Counted from the stretch's first letter, positions 1 to 6,504 are shown. The stretch: 13,200 nt of DNA from Spirochaetales bacterium (GCA_004525355.1 SPCK01000023.1:1-13200); one strand, 5' to 3'. Made by a program: numbers and translations. Notes: a model not told the origin generated them from the sequence alone.

Positions 1-68
1 TCCGGCGTGATGTTCGCCCCGAAGGGCCTCGGGGTTCCGGATGAGACGACGGGAGCACTGGCTTGCAT
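1..68 (-). CDS. N-terminal fragment of probable glycogen debranching enzyme (GH13 with CBM48-like start), runs off the left edge
   Basis: Only the first 22 codons are present. They start at an ATG (68-66, minus strand) preceded by a perfect GGAGG (79-75) at a 6-base spacing, so the start is convincing. The peptide contains the stretch GTPRPFGANITP, which resembles the G-x-P-x-PLGA motif opening the N-terminal domain of GlgX/isoamylase-type debranching enzymes and related GH13 proteins. If so, it would remove alpha-1,6 branches from glycogen in the cytoplasm. No catalytic residue is visible because the gene leaves the window. It lies 128 bases downstream of fabF in the same direction and has its own TATAAT box and a folded leader, so it may be transcribed separately. 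Another alpha-amylase-family enzyme such as a branching enzyme is possible. Confidence 0.5.
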   Translation of the reverse strand, partial: MQASAPVVSSGTPRPFGANITP

Positions 69-74
69 GGTGAG

Positions 75-118
75 CCTCCGGGCTGCCCGCGTTCCGCACA
101 GCGGTTCGGGGGCAACCC
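75..118 (-). promoter_or_regulatory. Leader hairpin abutting the ribosome binding site of the left-edge gene
   Basis: On the minus strand, arms at 118-110 and 88-80 pair over 9 bp (one G-U), enclosing a smaller CCGC/GCGG hairpin (104-101 with 97-94, 3-base loop). The GGAGG ribosome binding site begins at the very next base (79-75). The pairing is directly visible. A role in translation control of the debranching-enzyme-like gene is inference. I do not recognise a known riboswitch class. Confidence 0.4.
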
Positions 119-147
119 AAGGATACAGCATTTGCACCCGGTCGCGC

Positions 148-186
148 AAAAATTATATCCGCGAACCCGGCTGTTACCGCGCGGAT
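148..186 (-). terminator. Probable intrinsic terminator of the fab cluster
   Basis: On the minus strand, 11 bases after the fabF stop, ATCCGCG (186-180) pairs perfectly with CGCGGAT (163-157) around a 16-base loop. An ATAA and then five T residues (152-148) follow, and an AAA run precedes the stem. The four-base offset before the T run and the large loop make it less than ideal. Its position directly after fabF supports it. Confidence 0.45.
152..157 (-). promoter_or_regulatory. Candidate -10 box (TATAAT) for the left-edge gene
   Basis: A consensus TATAAT reads on the minus strand at 157-152, in the fabF/left-edge-gene gap. It would start transcription near 145 and give a leader of about 77 bases containing the hairpin. 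There is no good -35 at 16-18 bases upstream and no extended TG, and the box sits inside the downstream flank of a terminator-like hairpin. It may therefore be simply the AT tail of that terminator. Confidence 0.35.
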
Positions 187-196
187 TTTCCCGACA

Positions 197-1435
197 TTAT
201 GCCTTCTTGAATACGATCACGGCATTCTGGCCGCCGAATCCCATGGAATTCTTGACAACCGCGCGGATTGTTCCAGCCACGCCCCTGTTCGGGACATAAT
301 CAAGGTCGCACTCGGGATCGGGATTGTCCAGGTTGATGGTCGGCGGAAAGTACTGATCCCTGATGGCCAGAACCGACGCTACAGACTCGATACCGCCTGC
401 CCCGCCAATGCAATGACCGACCATGGACTTGATGGACGAGATCTTGAGAACCCGCGCGTGATCCCCGAACGCGTGCTTGATGGCCTTGGTCTCGATGGGG
501 TCGTTCATTGGCGTCGAGGTGCCGTGAGCGTTGACGTAATCGATATCGGTCGGCTTCAACCCGGCGTCCGCGATCGCGAGAGTCATGGCCCGGGCCACGC
601 CCAAGCCATCGGGATCCGGGGCGGTCAGGTGATGCGCGTCGCAGGTCGTGCCGAAACCGGCCAGTTCGCAGTAGATCCGGGCTCCCCGAGCGACGGCACG
701 GTCCCAGTCCTCCAGCACGAGGACGCCAGCGCCCTCCGCCATGACGAAACCATCGCGATCCCTGTCGAACGGCCTCGAGGCCTTCTCCGGCTCGTCGTTC
801 CGGGTGGACAGGGCCTGGATCATGGAAAACGCCCCGATACCCAACTTGGTGATGCAGGCCTCCGAGCCGCCAGCGAAGACAACGTCAGCGTGGCCGTCCC
901 GGATCCAGCGCAAGCCGGTCCCGATGGCGTCGGTTCCGGCCGCGCAGGCGGTGACGATGCACTGGCATGGCCCGCGGGCGCCCACGTTCAGGGCGATATT
1001 GGCCGCCCCGAAGTTGGCCAGGCTCTTGACGACCGTCATGGGCGGTATGCGTCCCGGCCCTCGCTCGCACATGCGGACGAAGGCCTCCTCGATGCTTATC
1101 GCGCCGCCCTGGCCGGTACCCAGGCAAACGCCCGTCTGGAACGGGTCAAGATCAGCCCGCTTCAAGCCTGCGTCCTCCATCGCCTCCATTGCGGCGTAGA
1201 TGGCGAACTGGCTGAACCGATCCATCTTGCGCGCTTCCTTGCCGTCCATACGCAGCGAGGGGTCGAAATCCTTGACCTCACCGGCGATGGTGACCGTCAA
1301 CTCCGAAACGTCAAGATGGGTTATCGGGCCTATCCCGCTCCTGCCCGCCTTGATGCTCTCCCAGAATGAAGGAACATCGTTGCCAACCGGCGATACGACT
1401 CCCAGACCGGTTACCGCCACGCGTCGCTTTTCCAT
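197..1435 (-). CDS. fabF: 3-oxoacyl-[acyl-carrier-protein] synthase II
   Basis: Condensing enzyme of type II fatty-acid synthesis: it joins malonyl-ACP to a growing acyl-ACP with loss of CO2, in the cytosol. The 412-residue length is normal for FabF. The thiolase-fold catalytic triad is complete: nucleophile Cys164 in VTACAAGTD, His304 in NAHGTSTPMND and His341 in KSMVGHCIGGAGG, with the conserved Lys336 five residues before. The C-terminal NSMGFGGQNA motif with the gating Phe is also present. The start ATG lies 1 base after the fabG stop, so translation is probably coupled; upstream there is only a weak GGGA-type ribosome binding site inside the end of fabG. In many bacteria acpP sits between fabG and fabF, but here there is no room for it. 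FabF (KAS II) is preferred over FabB (KAS I) by length and motif wording. Confidence 0.96.
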   Translation of the reverse strand: MEKRRVAVTGLGVVSPVGNDVPSFWESIKAGRSGIGPITHLDVSELTVTIAGEVKDFDPSLRMDGKEARKMDRFSQFAIYAAMEAMEDAGLKRADLDPFQTGVCLGTGQGGAISIEEAFVRMCERGPGRIPPMTVVKSLANFGAANIALNVGARGPCQCIVTACAAGTDAIGTGLRWIRDGHADVVFAGGSEACITKLGIGAFSMIQALSTRNDEPEKASRPFDRDRDGFVMAEGAGVLVLEDWDRAVARGARIYCELAGFGTTCDAHHLTAPDPDGLGVARAMTLAIADAGLKPTDIDYVNAHGTSTPMNDPIETKAIKHAFGDHARVLKISSIKSMVGHCIGGAGGIESVASVLAIRDQYFPPTINLDNPDPECDLDYVPNRGVAGTIRAVVKNSMGFGGQNAVIVFKKA

Positions 1436-1436
1436 T

Positions 1437-2186
1437 TTACATTCCCATTCCGCCGTCTATCTTGACGACTTCTCCGGTTATATAGGATGCCATGTCGGAG
1501 GCGAGAAACAGCACGACAGACGCGATCTCCTCGGGGGCGGCGGTCCGGCCCAGCGGGATCGATGCCTTGAGCTTGTCCCTGGCTTCGCCGGGAATCTTCT
1601 CGGTCATCGCTGTTTCCACGAATCCGGGAGCCACCGCATTGACGCGAACACCTCGGCTGGCCACTTCGCGAGCCAGGCTCTTGGTAAAGCCGATGAGGCC
1701 GGCCTTGCTGGCGGCGTAGTTCGTCTGTCCGCCGTTGCCCATGATACCGACCACGCTGGATACGTTCACAATGCTGCCCGCGCGCCGCTTGATCATGTGC
1801 CGCGCCGCGGTACGCGACACCAGGAAGGCGCTCGTCAAATTGGTATCGATGACGGCCTTCCAGTCCTCGAGGGTCATGCGGAATATCAGCCCGTCGCGGG
1901 TGACGCCGGCGTTGTTGATAACCACGTCGATGGGGCCGCGCGCCACGGCCGCTTCCAGTACTGCCTCCACTGATGCTTCGTCTGTAACATCGCAAGTCGT
2001 CCAGCGCACCGTCACGCCGTTCCCGGCGGCTAGCGCCTCCAGGGATGCGTGGTCATCGGCCTTGCTGCGTGACAGGTATTCTACGCTGGATCCGGCACCC
2101 AGGAAGGCTTTGACGATGGCCAAGCCTATCCCCTTGGAACCGCCGGTCACGATACTGTTCTTTCCGTTCAGAAGCTTGTCGCTCAT
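1437..2186 (-). CDS. fabG: 3-oxoacyl-[acyl-carrier-protein] reductase
   Basis: NADPH-dependent reductase of the fatty-acid elongation cycle, converting 3-oxoacyl-ACP to 3-hydroxyacyl-ACP. It is a classical short-chain dehydrogenase of 249 residues: cofactor motif TGGSKGIG at 14-21, NNAG at 91-94, and the catalytic tetrad Asn116, Ser144, Tyr157 and Lys161 (YAASK). It also has PGFVETAMT and the typical C-terminal IDGGMGM. An in-frame upstream start would add 10 residues, but the ATG at 2186 has GGAGG at a 7-base spacing and begins at the usual family position, so the shorter form is chosen. It lies 48 bases downstream of fabD and 1 base from fabF, which supports the FabG assignment over other SDR enzymes. 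Confidence 0.95.
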   Translation of the reverse strand: MSDKLLNGKNSIVTGGSKGIGLAIVKAFLGAGSSVEYLSRSKADDHASLEALAAGNGVTVRWTTCDVTDEASVEAVLEAAVARGPIDVVINNAGVTRDGLIFRMTLEDWKAVIDTNLTSAFLVSRTAARHMIKRRAGSIVNVSSVVGIMGNGGQTNYAASKAGLIGFTKSLAREVASRGVRVNAVAPGFVETAMTEKIPGEARDKLKASIPLGRTAAPEEIASVVLFLASDMASYITGEVVKIDGGMGM

Positions 2187-2234
2187 TTCTCTTCCTCCGA
2201 TGGGAGCCTGCCGCACGGCCGGCTCAATGGTACG

Positions 2235-3155
2235 CTACAGCGATATTGTGGCGATCTGGTCCACCGTGGAGCATGGATTGCAGGAAATCTCGGCGCTCGC
2301 AGCCTTCCACAGACCGGCCAATACGGTACCCGGGCCGGCCTCGAGGCACTGCCCGTATCCGGCTTCCAGAATGGCTGCTTCCTCGTCCATCCAGCGAACC
2401 GGACTGATGATCTGCTCAGCAGCCAGTTTCTTTATCTCCGTGCCAAGGGTTTCCCTGTGGCCGGTCACGTTGGAGAAGAAATCCAGGGTCGGATTCGAGA
2501 ACACCGCGTCGGTACAAAATTCCTTGAACCCGTCGTACGCGTAGCGCATGATGGGCGAATGGAAGGCGGCAGAGACCTTGAGGCGGATGACCCGCCTGGC
2601 TCCGGCTTCCTTCAGGGCCGCTTCGGCCTTGTCCATGCCGGCTTCGGTTCCGGATACCACCGACTGAGTCGGCGAATTGTAGTTGGCTACCCAGACGTCC
2701 TCGATTCCGGCCGCCACGAGCGCGTTCTCTATCGCCTTGGGCTCCAGGTTGAGCACCGCGGCCATGGTCGAACCGCCGGATCGCTTGCCCGCTTCGTCCA
2801 TGAGGCGACCGCGCTCGGCTACAAGCCTGATCATCCGGTCGAAGGGCAGGACACCCGCCTCGACCAGGGCCGGCCATTCGCCCAGGCTGAAACCGCCAGC
2901 CCCGTCGGGTACGATACCGTGCTCGTGCAGGCAGACAGCCGCGGCGCAGTCGACCAAGGCAAGGGCTACCTGCGTGTTGCGGGTCTGCTTGAGATCTTCT
3001 TCAGTGCCGTCGAATATTAGCGCCTTGAGCGCGATTCCGGACGCGTCGGACGCTTCCTCGAACATGGCTCGGACCTTGGAGCTGGTCTCATAGAAATCCT
3101 TGCCCATACCGATACTCTGAGCCCCCTGTCCGGGGAACAATACACATGTTTTCAT
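2235..3155 (-). CDS. fabD: Malonyl-CoA:ACP transacylase
   Basis: Transfers the malonyl group from CoA to acyl carrier protein, supplying the extender unit for FabF. The protein has 306 residues, normal for FabD. Visible are the N-terminal PGQGAQ motif (8-13), the nucleophile Ser90 in GFSLGEW, the conserved Arg115 (ERGRLM) that binds the malonyl carboxylate, the active-site His199 in AAFHSPIM, and a glycine-rich GTV end. The residue before the nucleophile is Phe rather than the common His (GHSLGE), a tolerated variation. Start: the ATG at 3155 has AGGAGG at a 7-base spacing; a 32-residue upstream extension has no such site and poor protein character. It is first in a fabD-fabG-fabF cluster read leftwards. 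Confidence 0.95.
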   Translation of the reverse strand: MKTCVLFPGQGAQSIGMGKDFYETSSKVRAMFEEASDASGIALKALIFDGTEEDLKQTRNTQVALALVDCAAAVCLHEHGIVPDGAGGFSLGEWPALVEAGVLPFDRMIRLVAERGRLMDEAGKRSGGSTMAAVLNLEPKAIENALVAAGIEDVWVANYNSPTQSVVSGTEAGMDKAEAALKEAGARRVIRLKVSAAFHSPIMRYAYDGFKEFCTDAVFSNPTLDFFSNVTGHRETLGTEIKKLAAEQIISPVRWMDEEAAILEAGYGQCLEAGPGTVLAGLWKAASAEISCNPCSTVDQIATISL

Positions 3156-3282
3156 AAGCCGGCCTCCTGTTTTCGTTGAAAGACAAGGGAAAACGCGATT
3201 TCCCGCCGCCGTCCAAACGGTTTCCTGCCTGCCGAATGACGAGTGATGCATGCAATACGGTCCGCAACCGCGGAATCCCGCC

Positions 3283-3291
3283 AGTATAGCA
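3283..3291 (-). promoter_or_regulatory. Extended -10 promoter for fabD-fabG-fabF
   Basis: On the minus strand TGCTATACT (3291-3283) is an extended -10 (TGn plus TATACT, 5 of 6 consensus). The -35 is poor, as is common for extended -10 promoters. Transcription would begin near 3276, leaving a leader of about 120 bases before fabD. The leader contains a small CCGC-GGTT-GCGG hairpin and an 8-bp palindrome TGCATGCA (3247-3254). I recognise no known fatty-acid regulator operator. Confidence 0.45.
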
Positions 3292-3322
3292 TGCGCGGAA
3301 CGCTAGCACATTCGCGAAAAAA

Positions 3323-3352
3323 CTGTCAAGAACGATCAGAAACGGCTAGAAT
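3323..3352 (+). promoter_or_regulatory. Candidate promoter of the alkyltransferase-like gene, implying a leaderless mRNA
   Basis: CTGTCA (3323-3328, 4 of 6 for -35) and TAGAAT (3347-3352, 5 of 6 for -10) are separated by 18 bases. Only 6 bases lie between the -10 and the ATG at 3359, so transcription would start at or next to the start codon. No Shine-Dalgarno sequence is present before that ATG, which fits a leaderless message. Confidence 0.4.
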
Positions 3353-3358
3353 ATTCGT

Positions 3359-3655
3359 ATGGAATCGGTAGGAAACAGAATAGCAGAAGCCATCAGGTCC
3401 GTTCCCCGGGGAAGCGTCGCATCCTACGGTGCGATCGCGGCGGCAGCGGGTCTCACAAACGGGGCGCGCACCGTGGCTCGGGTGCTGCACTCGTCATCGA
3501 CATCCCGGGACTTGCCTTGGTGGCGCATCGTGAGGGCGGACGGCAGCATTGCCTTGCCGCGTGGAGGCGGATACGAGGAGCAAGCCGCTCTCCTCGTGGC
3601 CGAAGGACTGTTTATTGGTCCGGACGGAAGAGTTCACCCGGAGCAAGCAAGCTAA
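3359..3655 (+). CDS. Alkyltransferase-like protein (ATL), O6-alkylguanine recognition without alkyl transfer
   Basis: A 98-residue protein matching the C-terminal DNA-binding domain of O6-methylguanine-DNA methyltransferase: RSVPRGSVASYGAIA with Tyr23, and the intercalating-arginine segment GARTVARVL (Arg37). The active-site PCHR motif is replaced by PWWR (53-56), so the alkyl-accepting cysteine is missing. In known ATL proteins a Trp at this position goes with binding and flipping of O6-alkylguanine and hand-over to nucleotide excision repair; that role is inferred here. Protein homology begins right at the ATG at 3359, although no ribosome binding site precedes it. The gene converges on the UPF0158-GNAT gene with a 21-base gap and no evident terminator. 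It stands alone rather than in an operon. Confidence 0.88.
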   Translation: MESVGNRIAEAIRSVPRGSVASYGAIAAAAGLTNGARTVARVLHSSSTSRDLPWWRIVRADGSIALPRGGGYEEQAALLVAEGLFIGPDGRVHPEQAS

Positions 3656-3676
3656 AGCAGGAGAGCGGCACATCCA

Positions 3677-4582
3677 TCAGTCGGAGGTGCGCAACCAGCG
3701 CGTCCCGAAGGCTACGTACCCGAACGACGCGAGCGACAGGCCGAAACCCTCGGGTAGGAACGGTATATCGACGATGAAGCGAGAGACCCCCTCGGCCGCC
3801 AACGCTTCGCGAGCATGCTCGGAGAGCGTTTGCCCGAGTCCCAAGTCTCTCTGCTCCGGCATGACGTACAGGAATATCAGCTTGCCGAACGATCGGTCGG
3901 CTATGAAGATCTTCCTGGCAACCGCCACCGCCACCATTGCTCCCGCCGCGGCTTCAACCATGAACACCGATAGATCGTTGGCATTCATGGCGGAGATTTC
4001 GCGGTCGGTGACGGCGTACTCGTACTCGACCAGCGCCTCGGGAAATTTTCCCAGGGCTTCGTCCAAGCTGCGGGAGAACAACTCGCGGCACTCGGGCCAC
4101 GCCTCGCCCCCCGCCCGGCGGAATTCGAATTCGCCGGCGAGAAGCTCGGAAGTCTCTTCCGGTTCGGGACCCAGCCGAGCCAAGCCGCTCGCCTCGCGCA
4201 GGCTGTCGTACCAATCATCCACCCGTCGGCCCATTACGGTGTCCTTATAGGCGAACCATCGGCGTTCAATTTCGGTATATCGCGCCAGAGTATCTTTGAA
4301 GGCCCTGAATACACCCCTTCCTCGCGATAGGGCTGCCATCAAGGCAGTCATGACCTCGGGGTCGCCGACCGTTCGTGCGAAGCTCTCCATGAGCCGGAAT
4401 CCATCGCCGCTGGTCCATACCGGCGGCTCCGAGATCTCTCCACGTTCCCGCTCCGCCGATTCATTGTTCTCGTCATTCCTCGCGACCACCTCACCCGTAT
4501 CGATATCTATCCCGAAATCGATTTCCTGGTTTTCCATGGCGAAGATGATTTCACCCCGGAGTATTTCATTTATATCGAACAT
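3677..4582 (-). CDS. UPF0158 domain fused to a GNAT-type acetyltransferase domain
   Basis: A 301-residue two-domain protein. Residues 1 to about 150 resemble UPF0158 proteins, a small family of unknown function: an N-terminal strand with IDIDTGEVV (25-33), then the conserved helical part with SRGRGVFRAFKDTL and ERRWFAYKD. The rest reads as a GNAT N-acetyltransferase: a long strand AAAGAMVAVAVARKIFIA, then LIFLYVMPEQRDLGLGQTL with the acetyl-CoA loop Q-R-D-L-G-L-G at about 244-250, and a terminal FGYVAFGTRW strand. The target is unknown; transfer of acetyl from acetyl-CoA to an amine is family knowledge only. The start ATG at 4582 has GGGAG at a suitable spacing, while a GTG start 9 codons upstream lacks one. 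It is transcribed alone, divergently from the PHP gene. Confidence 0.8.
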   Translation of the reverse strand: MFDINEILRGEIIFAMENQEIDFGIDIDTGEVVARNDENNESAERERGEISEPPVWTSGDGFRLMESFARTVGDPEVMTALMAALSRGRGVFRAFKDTLARYTEIERRWFAYKDTVMGRRVDDWYDSLREASGLARLGPEPEETSELLAGEFEFRRAGGEAWPECRELFSRSLDEALGKFPEALVEYEYAVTDREISAMNANDLSVFMVEAAAGAMVAVAVARKIFIADRSFGKLIFLYVMPEQRDLGLGQTLSEHAREALAAEGVSRFIVDIPFLPEGFGLSLASFGYVAFGTRWLRTSD

Positions 4583-4619
4583 ACGGCTCTCCCTGTGTTT
4601 TTGGTACACCAGCGCCGCT

Positions 4620-4648
4620 ATTGTGCAACGAAACCGGGTCCGGGTAAA
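4620..4648 (-). promoter_or_regulatory. Candidate promoter of the UPF0158-GNAT gene
   Basis: On the minus strand TTTACC (4648-4643, 4 of 6 for -35) and CACAAT (4625-4620, 4 of 6 for -10) are separated by exactly 17 bases. They would give a leader of about 30 bases carrying the ribosome binding site. The match is moderate, but the position in the divergent gap is right. Confidence 0.35.
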
Positions 4649-4665
4649 GCGGCATCGAGCCGCGC

Positions 4666-4694
4666 TTGCCTATGGCGCCCGGCTGGGCTATCCT
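4666..4694 (+). promoter_or_regulatory. Candidate promoter of the PHP-thyX operon
   Basis: TTGCCT (4666-4671) and TATCCT (4689-4694) each match 4 of 6 consensus bases with 17-base spacing. The ATG at 4707 is only 12 bases after the -10, giving a leader of about 6 bases. There is no Shine-Dalgarno sequence before the ATG. Confidence 0.35.
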
Positions 4695-4706
4695 TTCCCA
4701 CACATA

Positions 4707-5648
4707 ATGAAAGCAGACCTGCATTTACATTCGCGTTTCTCTGATGGCGGGCTCTGGCCGGCCGAGCTCGCAGTCGCGGCCAATACGGCCGGCATGGATG
4801 CCGTGGCCCTGACCGACCACGACAACCTTGCCGGATCGGCTGAATTCATCGCCGCTGCCGAGCGGTTCGGTATGCGCGCCTGGGTGGCCACGGAAATCGA
4901 TTGCATCGATACCGAGATTGGGTACAAGAGCGAGATACTCGCATACTTTCCGAAGGGACAGTACCGACATACGGAAGACCTCCTCCGGACGGTAAAGCGG
5001 GAGCGCAGGACCATGGTCGCCTCATTGTTCGCGTCGGCGGCGTCGGTATTTGGCCGCAAGGATATCGATTTTCCGGAATACGAACGCTCCCGCCTGTCAG
5101 GTAGACCAGACGGCGCGCCGCCTATCGGCCCGGAAGACCTGCGCTACGGCAAAACGGATATATATTTCGCCCTGAAGCAGGCAGGAGTACTCGCGTCGGG
5201 GATGGGCTACCGCAGATTCAAGAAGGTCTACCTGAAGTCTGGCCTGTTGTCCAGAACCAAAGTATCCAAGCTCAAACTTTCTGACGTGTGCAAAGTGGTG
5301 CTCAAGGACGGTGGCTACCTCACCGTGCCACATATCGGCCATGAATTCGGTGACGACCCGGACCGTATCCGGAACCAGGTAGCCCGGCTCGATATGCTCA
5401 TGGCACATTTCCGTGCCTTGGGCGTCGGGGCGATAGAATCGTACGCCTACGGCAGGAAACAGGAAGCTGCCATCAATGAATTCGTCGCCGAGCGCGCCCG
5501 TGCCCACGGTTTCTTCATTACCTATGGTTCCGACGACCACGGCCCCGCGTCGGGCAAGCGGACCATTGGCTTGTTTTACGGAAATTTTGCGGGTTTTCCA
5601 CACGAGCAGGCTATCAGCTCAACGCCAGCGGAAAACGGAAAGGCATGA
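4707..5648 (+). CDS. PHP-domain metal-dependent phosphoesterase
   Basis: A 313-residue protein of the polymerase-and-histidinol-phosphatase fold. The first metal motif DLHLHSRFSDG (4-14, His6 and His8) opens the protein; TDHDN follows at 36-40, Glu63 in ATEID, VPHIGHEF in the middle, and SDDHG at about 275-279, together a full set of likely metal ligands. Relatives include RNase AM/YciV (TrpH) and 3',5'-nucleoside bisphosphate phosphatases, so hydrolysis of a nucleotide or RNA phosphoester in the cytoplasm is the best guess; the substrate cannot be fixed from sequence. The reading frame stays open far upstream, but that part overlaps the opposite-strand gene, and the PHP motif begins 4 residues after the chosen ATG. 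The stop overlaps the thyX start (ATGA), so the two are probably co-translated. Confidence 0.87.
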   Translation: MKADLHLHSRFSDGGLWPAELAVAANTAGMDAVALTDHDNLAGSAEFIAAAERFGMRAWVATEIDCIDTEIGYKSEILAYFPKGQYRHTEDLLRTVKRERRTMVASLFASAASVFGRKDIDFPEYERSRLSGRPDGAPPIGPEDLRYGKTDIYFALKQAGVLASGMGYRRFKKVYLKSGLLSRTKVSKLKLSDVCKVVLKDGGYLTVPHIGHEFGDDPDRIRNQVARLDMLMAHFRALGVGAIESYAYGRKQEAAINEFVAERARAHGFFITYGSDDHGPASGKRTIGLFYGNFAGFPHEQAISSTPAENGKA

Positions 5649-6475
5649 TCATGGCCCGATGCGTAGTCAAGGAAGCCGATGCGATCCTGGACAAGGAATT
5701 CAATGTACATGAAAAGGGTTTCGTCCGATTGGTCGACTACCTGGGCGGCGACGAGCGTATCGTGCAGGCCGCCCGCGTTTCCTATGGCGGCGGAACCAAG
5801 ACCGTCCGAGAGGACGCCGGCCTGATCGACTATCTCCTGCGCAACGAGCACACTTCGCCCTTCGAGCAGGTCGTGCTGACCTTCCATATCAAGATGCCGA
5901 TTTTCGTCGCCCGCCAATGGATTCGACACCGCACGGCCCGGGTCAACGAGATATCCGGGCGCTACTCGGTGATGCGCGACGAATTCTGGGTACCCGCCCC
6001 CGGGGATATTGCCCACCAGAGCGCGGACAACAAGCAGGGGCGCGAGCTAGAACCCGTGGATCCGGTGGAAGCCGACCGCGTCATCGATACGCTACGTCAG
6101 GGACAGAGCCAAGCCTACGCAGCCTACTCAAGCCTCATCGATGCGGGTATAGCGCGAGAGCTGGCCCGCGTAAACCTGCCCCTGTCGATGTACACCGAGT
6201 GGTATTGGCAGATGGACCTGCACAACCTTTTCCGCTTCCTGTCGCTCAGGCTGGACGCCCACGCCCAGAAGGAGATACGCGACTATGCCGCCGTGATCCT
6301 GAAGATCGCGGAAACCGTAGCGCCGTTGGCCTGCGCCAGCTTCCGCGAGCATTTCCTGGGCGGGCGCCGCATCTCCGCGGGCGAGCTGGCCGCGATACGG
6401 CGGATGCTCGCCGGGCAGGATTCCGGCCTCGCGGGCAAGGAACTGGAGCGCTTCAAGGAAAAGCTGGGTTTATAA
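5645..6475 (+). CDS. thyX: Flavin-dependent thymidylate synthase
   Basis: Makes dTMP from dUMP using methylenetetrahydrofolate as carbon donor and FAD/NADPH for reduction, without producing dihydrofolate. The 276-residue sequence carries the ThyX signature RHRTARVNEISGRYS (94-108): Arg94-His95-Arg96 for FAD/dUMP binding, then Asn101, Glu102, Ser104, Arg106 and Tyr107. EHTSPFEQ (68-75), typical of the family, precedes it, and the C-terminal AQKEIRDYA segment is also typical. The ATG overlaps the PHP stop by 4 bases, with a GGAAAGG ribosome binding site just before it; an alternative ATG lies two codons in. The gene converges on a disrupted reading frame with no evident terminator between them. 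Presence of ThyX suggests the genome may lack ThyA, which cannot be tested here. Confidence 0.96.
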   Translation: MIMARCVVKEADAILDKEFNVHEKGFVRLVDYLGGDERIVQAARVSYGGGTKTVREDAGLIDYLLRNEHTSPFEQVVLTFHIKMPIFVARQWIRHRTARVNEISGRYSVMRDEFWVPAPGDIAHQSADNKQGRELEPVDPVEADRVIDTLRQGQSQAYAAYSSLIDAGIARELARVNLPLSMYTEWYWQMDLHNLFRFLSLRLDAHAQKEIRDYAAVILKIAETVAPLACASFREHFLGGRRISAGELAAIRRMLAGQDSGLAGKELERFKEKLGL

Positions 6476-6504
6476 TTGCCAGGTCGCCCCATCGATACAG
6501 CGGG

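Noticed and set aside
17..34. CCCCGA/TCGGGG inverted repeat near the left edge
   Set aside because: It lies within the first codons of the left-edge gene, is not followed by a T run and is not repeated elsewhere; it is probably chance in GC-rich coding DNA.
413..1369. Open reading frame of 318 codons on the plus strand opposite fabF
   Set aside because: It lies wholly antisense to a complete, well-supported fabF, is rich in Arg, Gly and Asp as expected for a GC-rich shadow frame, and resembles no family.
3247..3254. TGCATGCA palindrome in the fabD leader as a regulator operator
   Set aside because: Eight bases is too short to stand alone, and it matches no fatty-acid regulator site that I know.
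3324..3329. Perfect TTGACA on the minus strand as the fabD -35 box
   Set aside because: No -10-like hexamer lies 16-18 bases downstream; the good TATACT is 35 bases away, so the extended -10 alone is preferred.
4296..4706. Upstream extension of the PHP reading frame by 137 codons
   Set aside because: It overlaps the opposite-strand UPF0158-GNAT gene and its promoter region, has low-complexity Ser/Arg-rich composition, and the PHP homology begins only at the ATG at 4707.
5097..5603. 168-codon minus-strand frame opposite the PHP gene
   Set aside because: It is antisense to a complete gene with conserved metal motifs and has no recognisable features or ribosome site.
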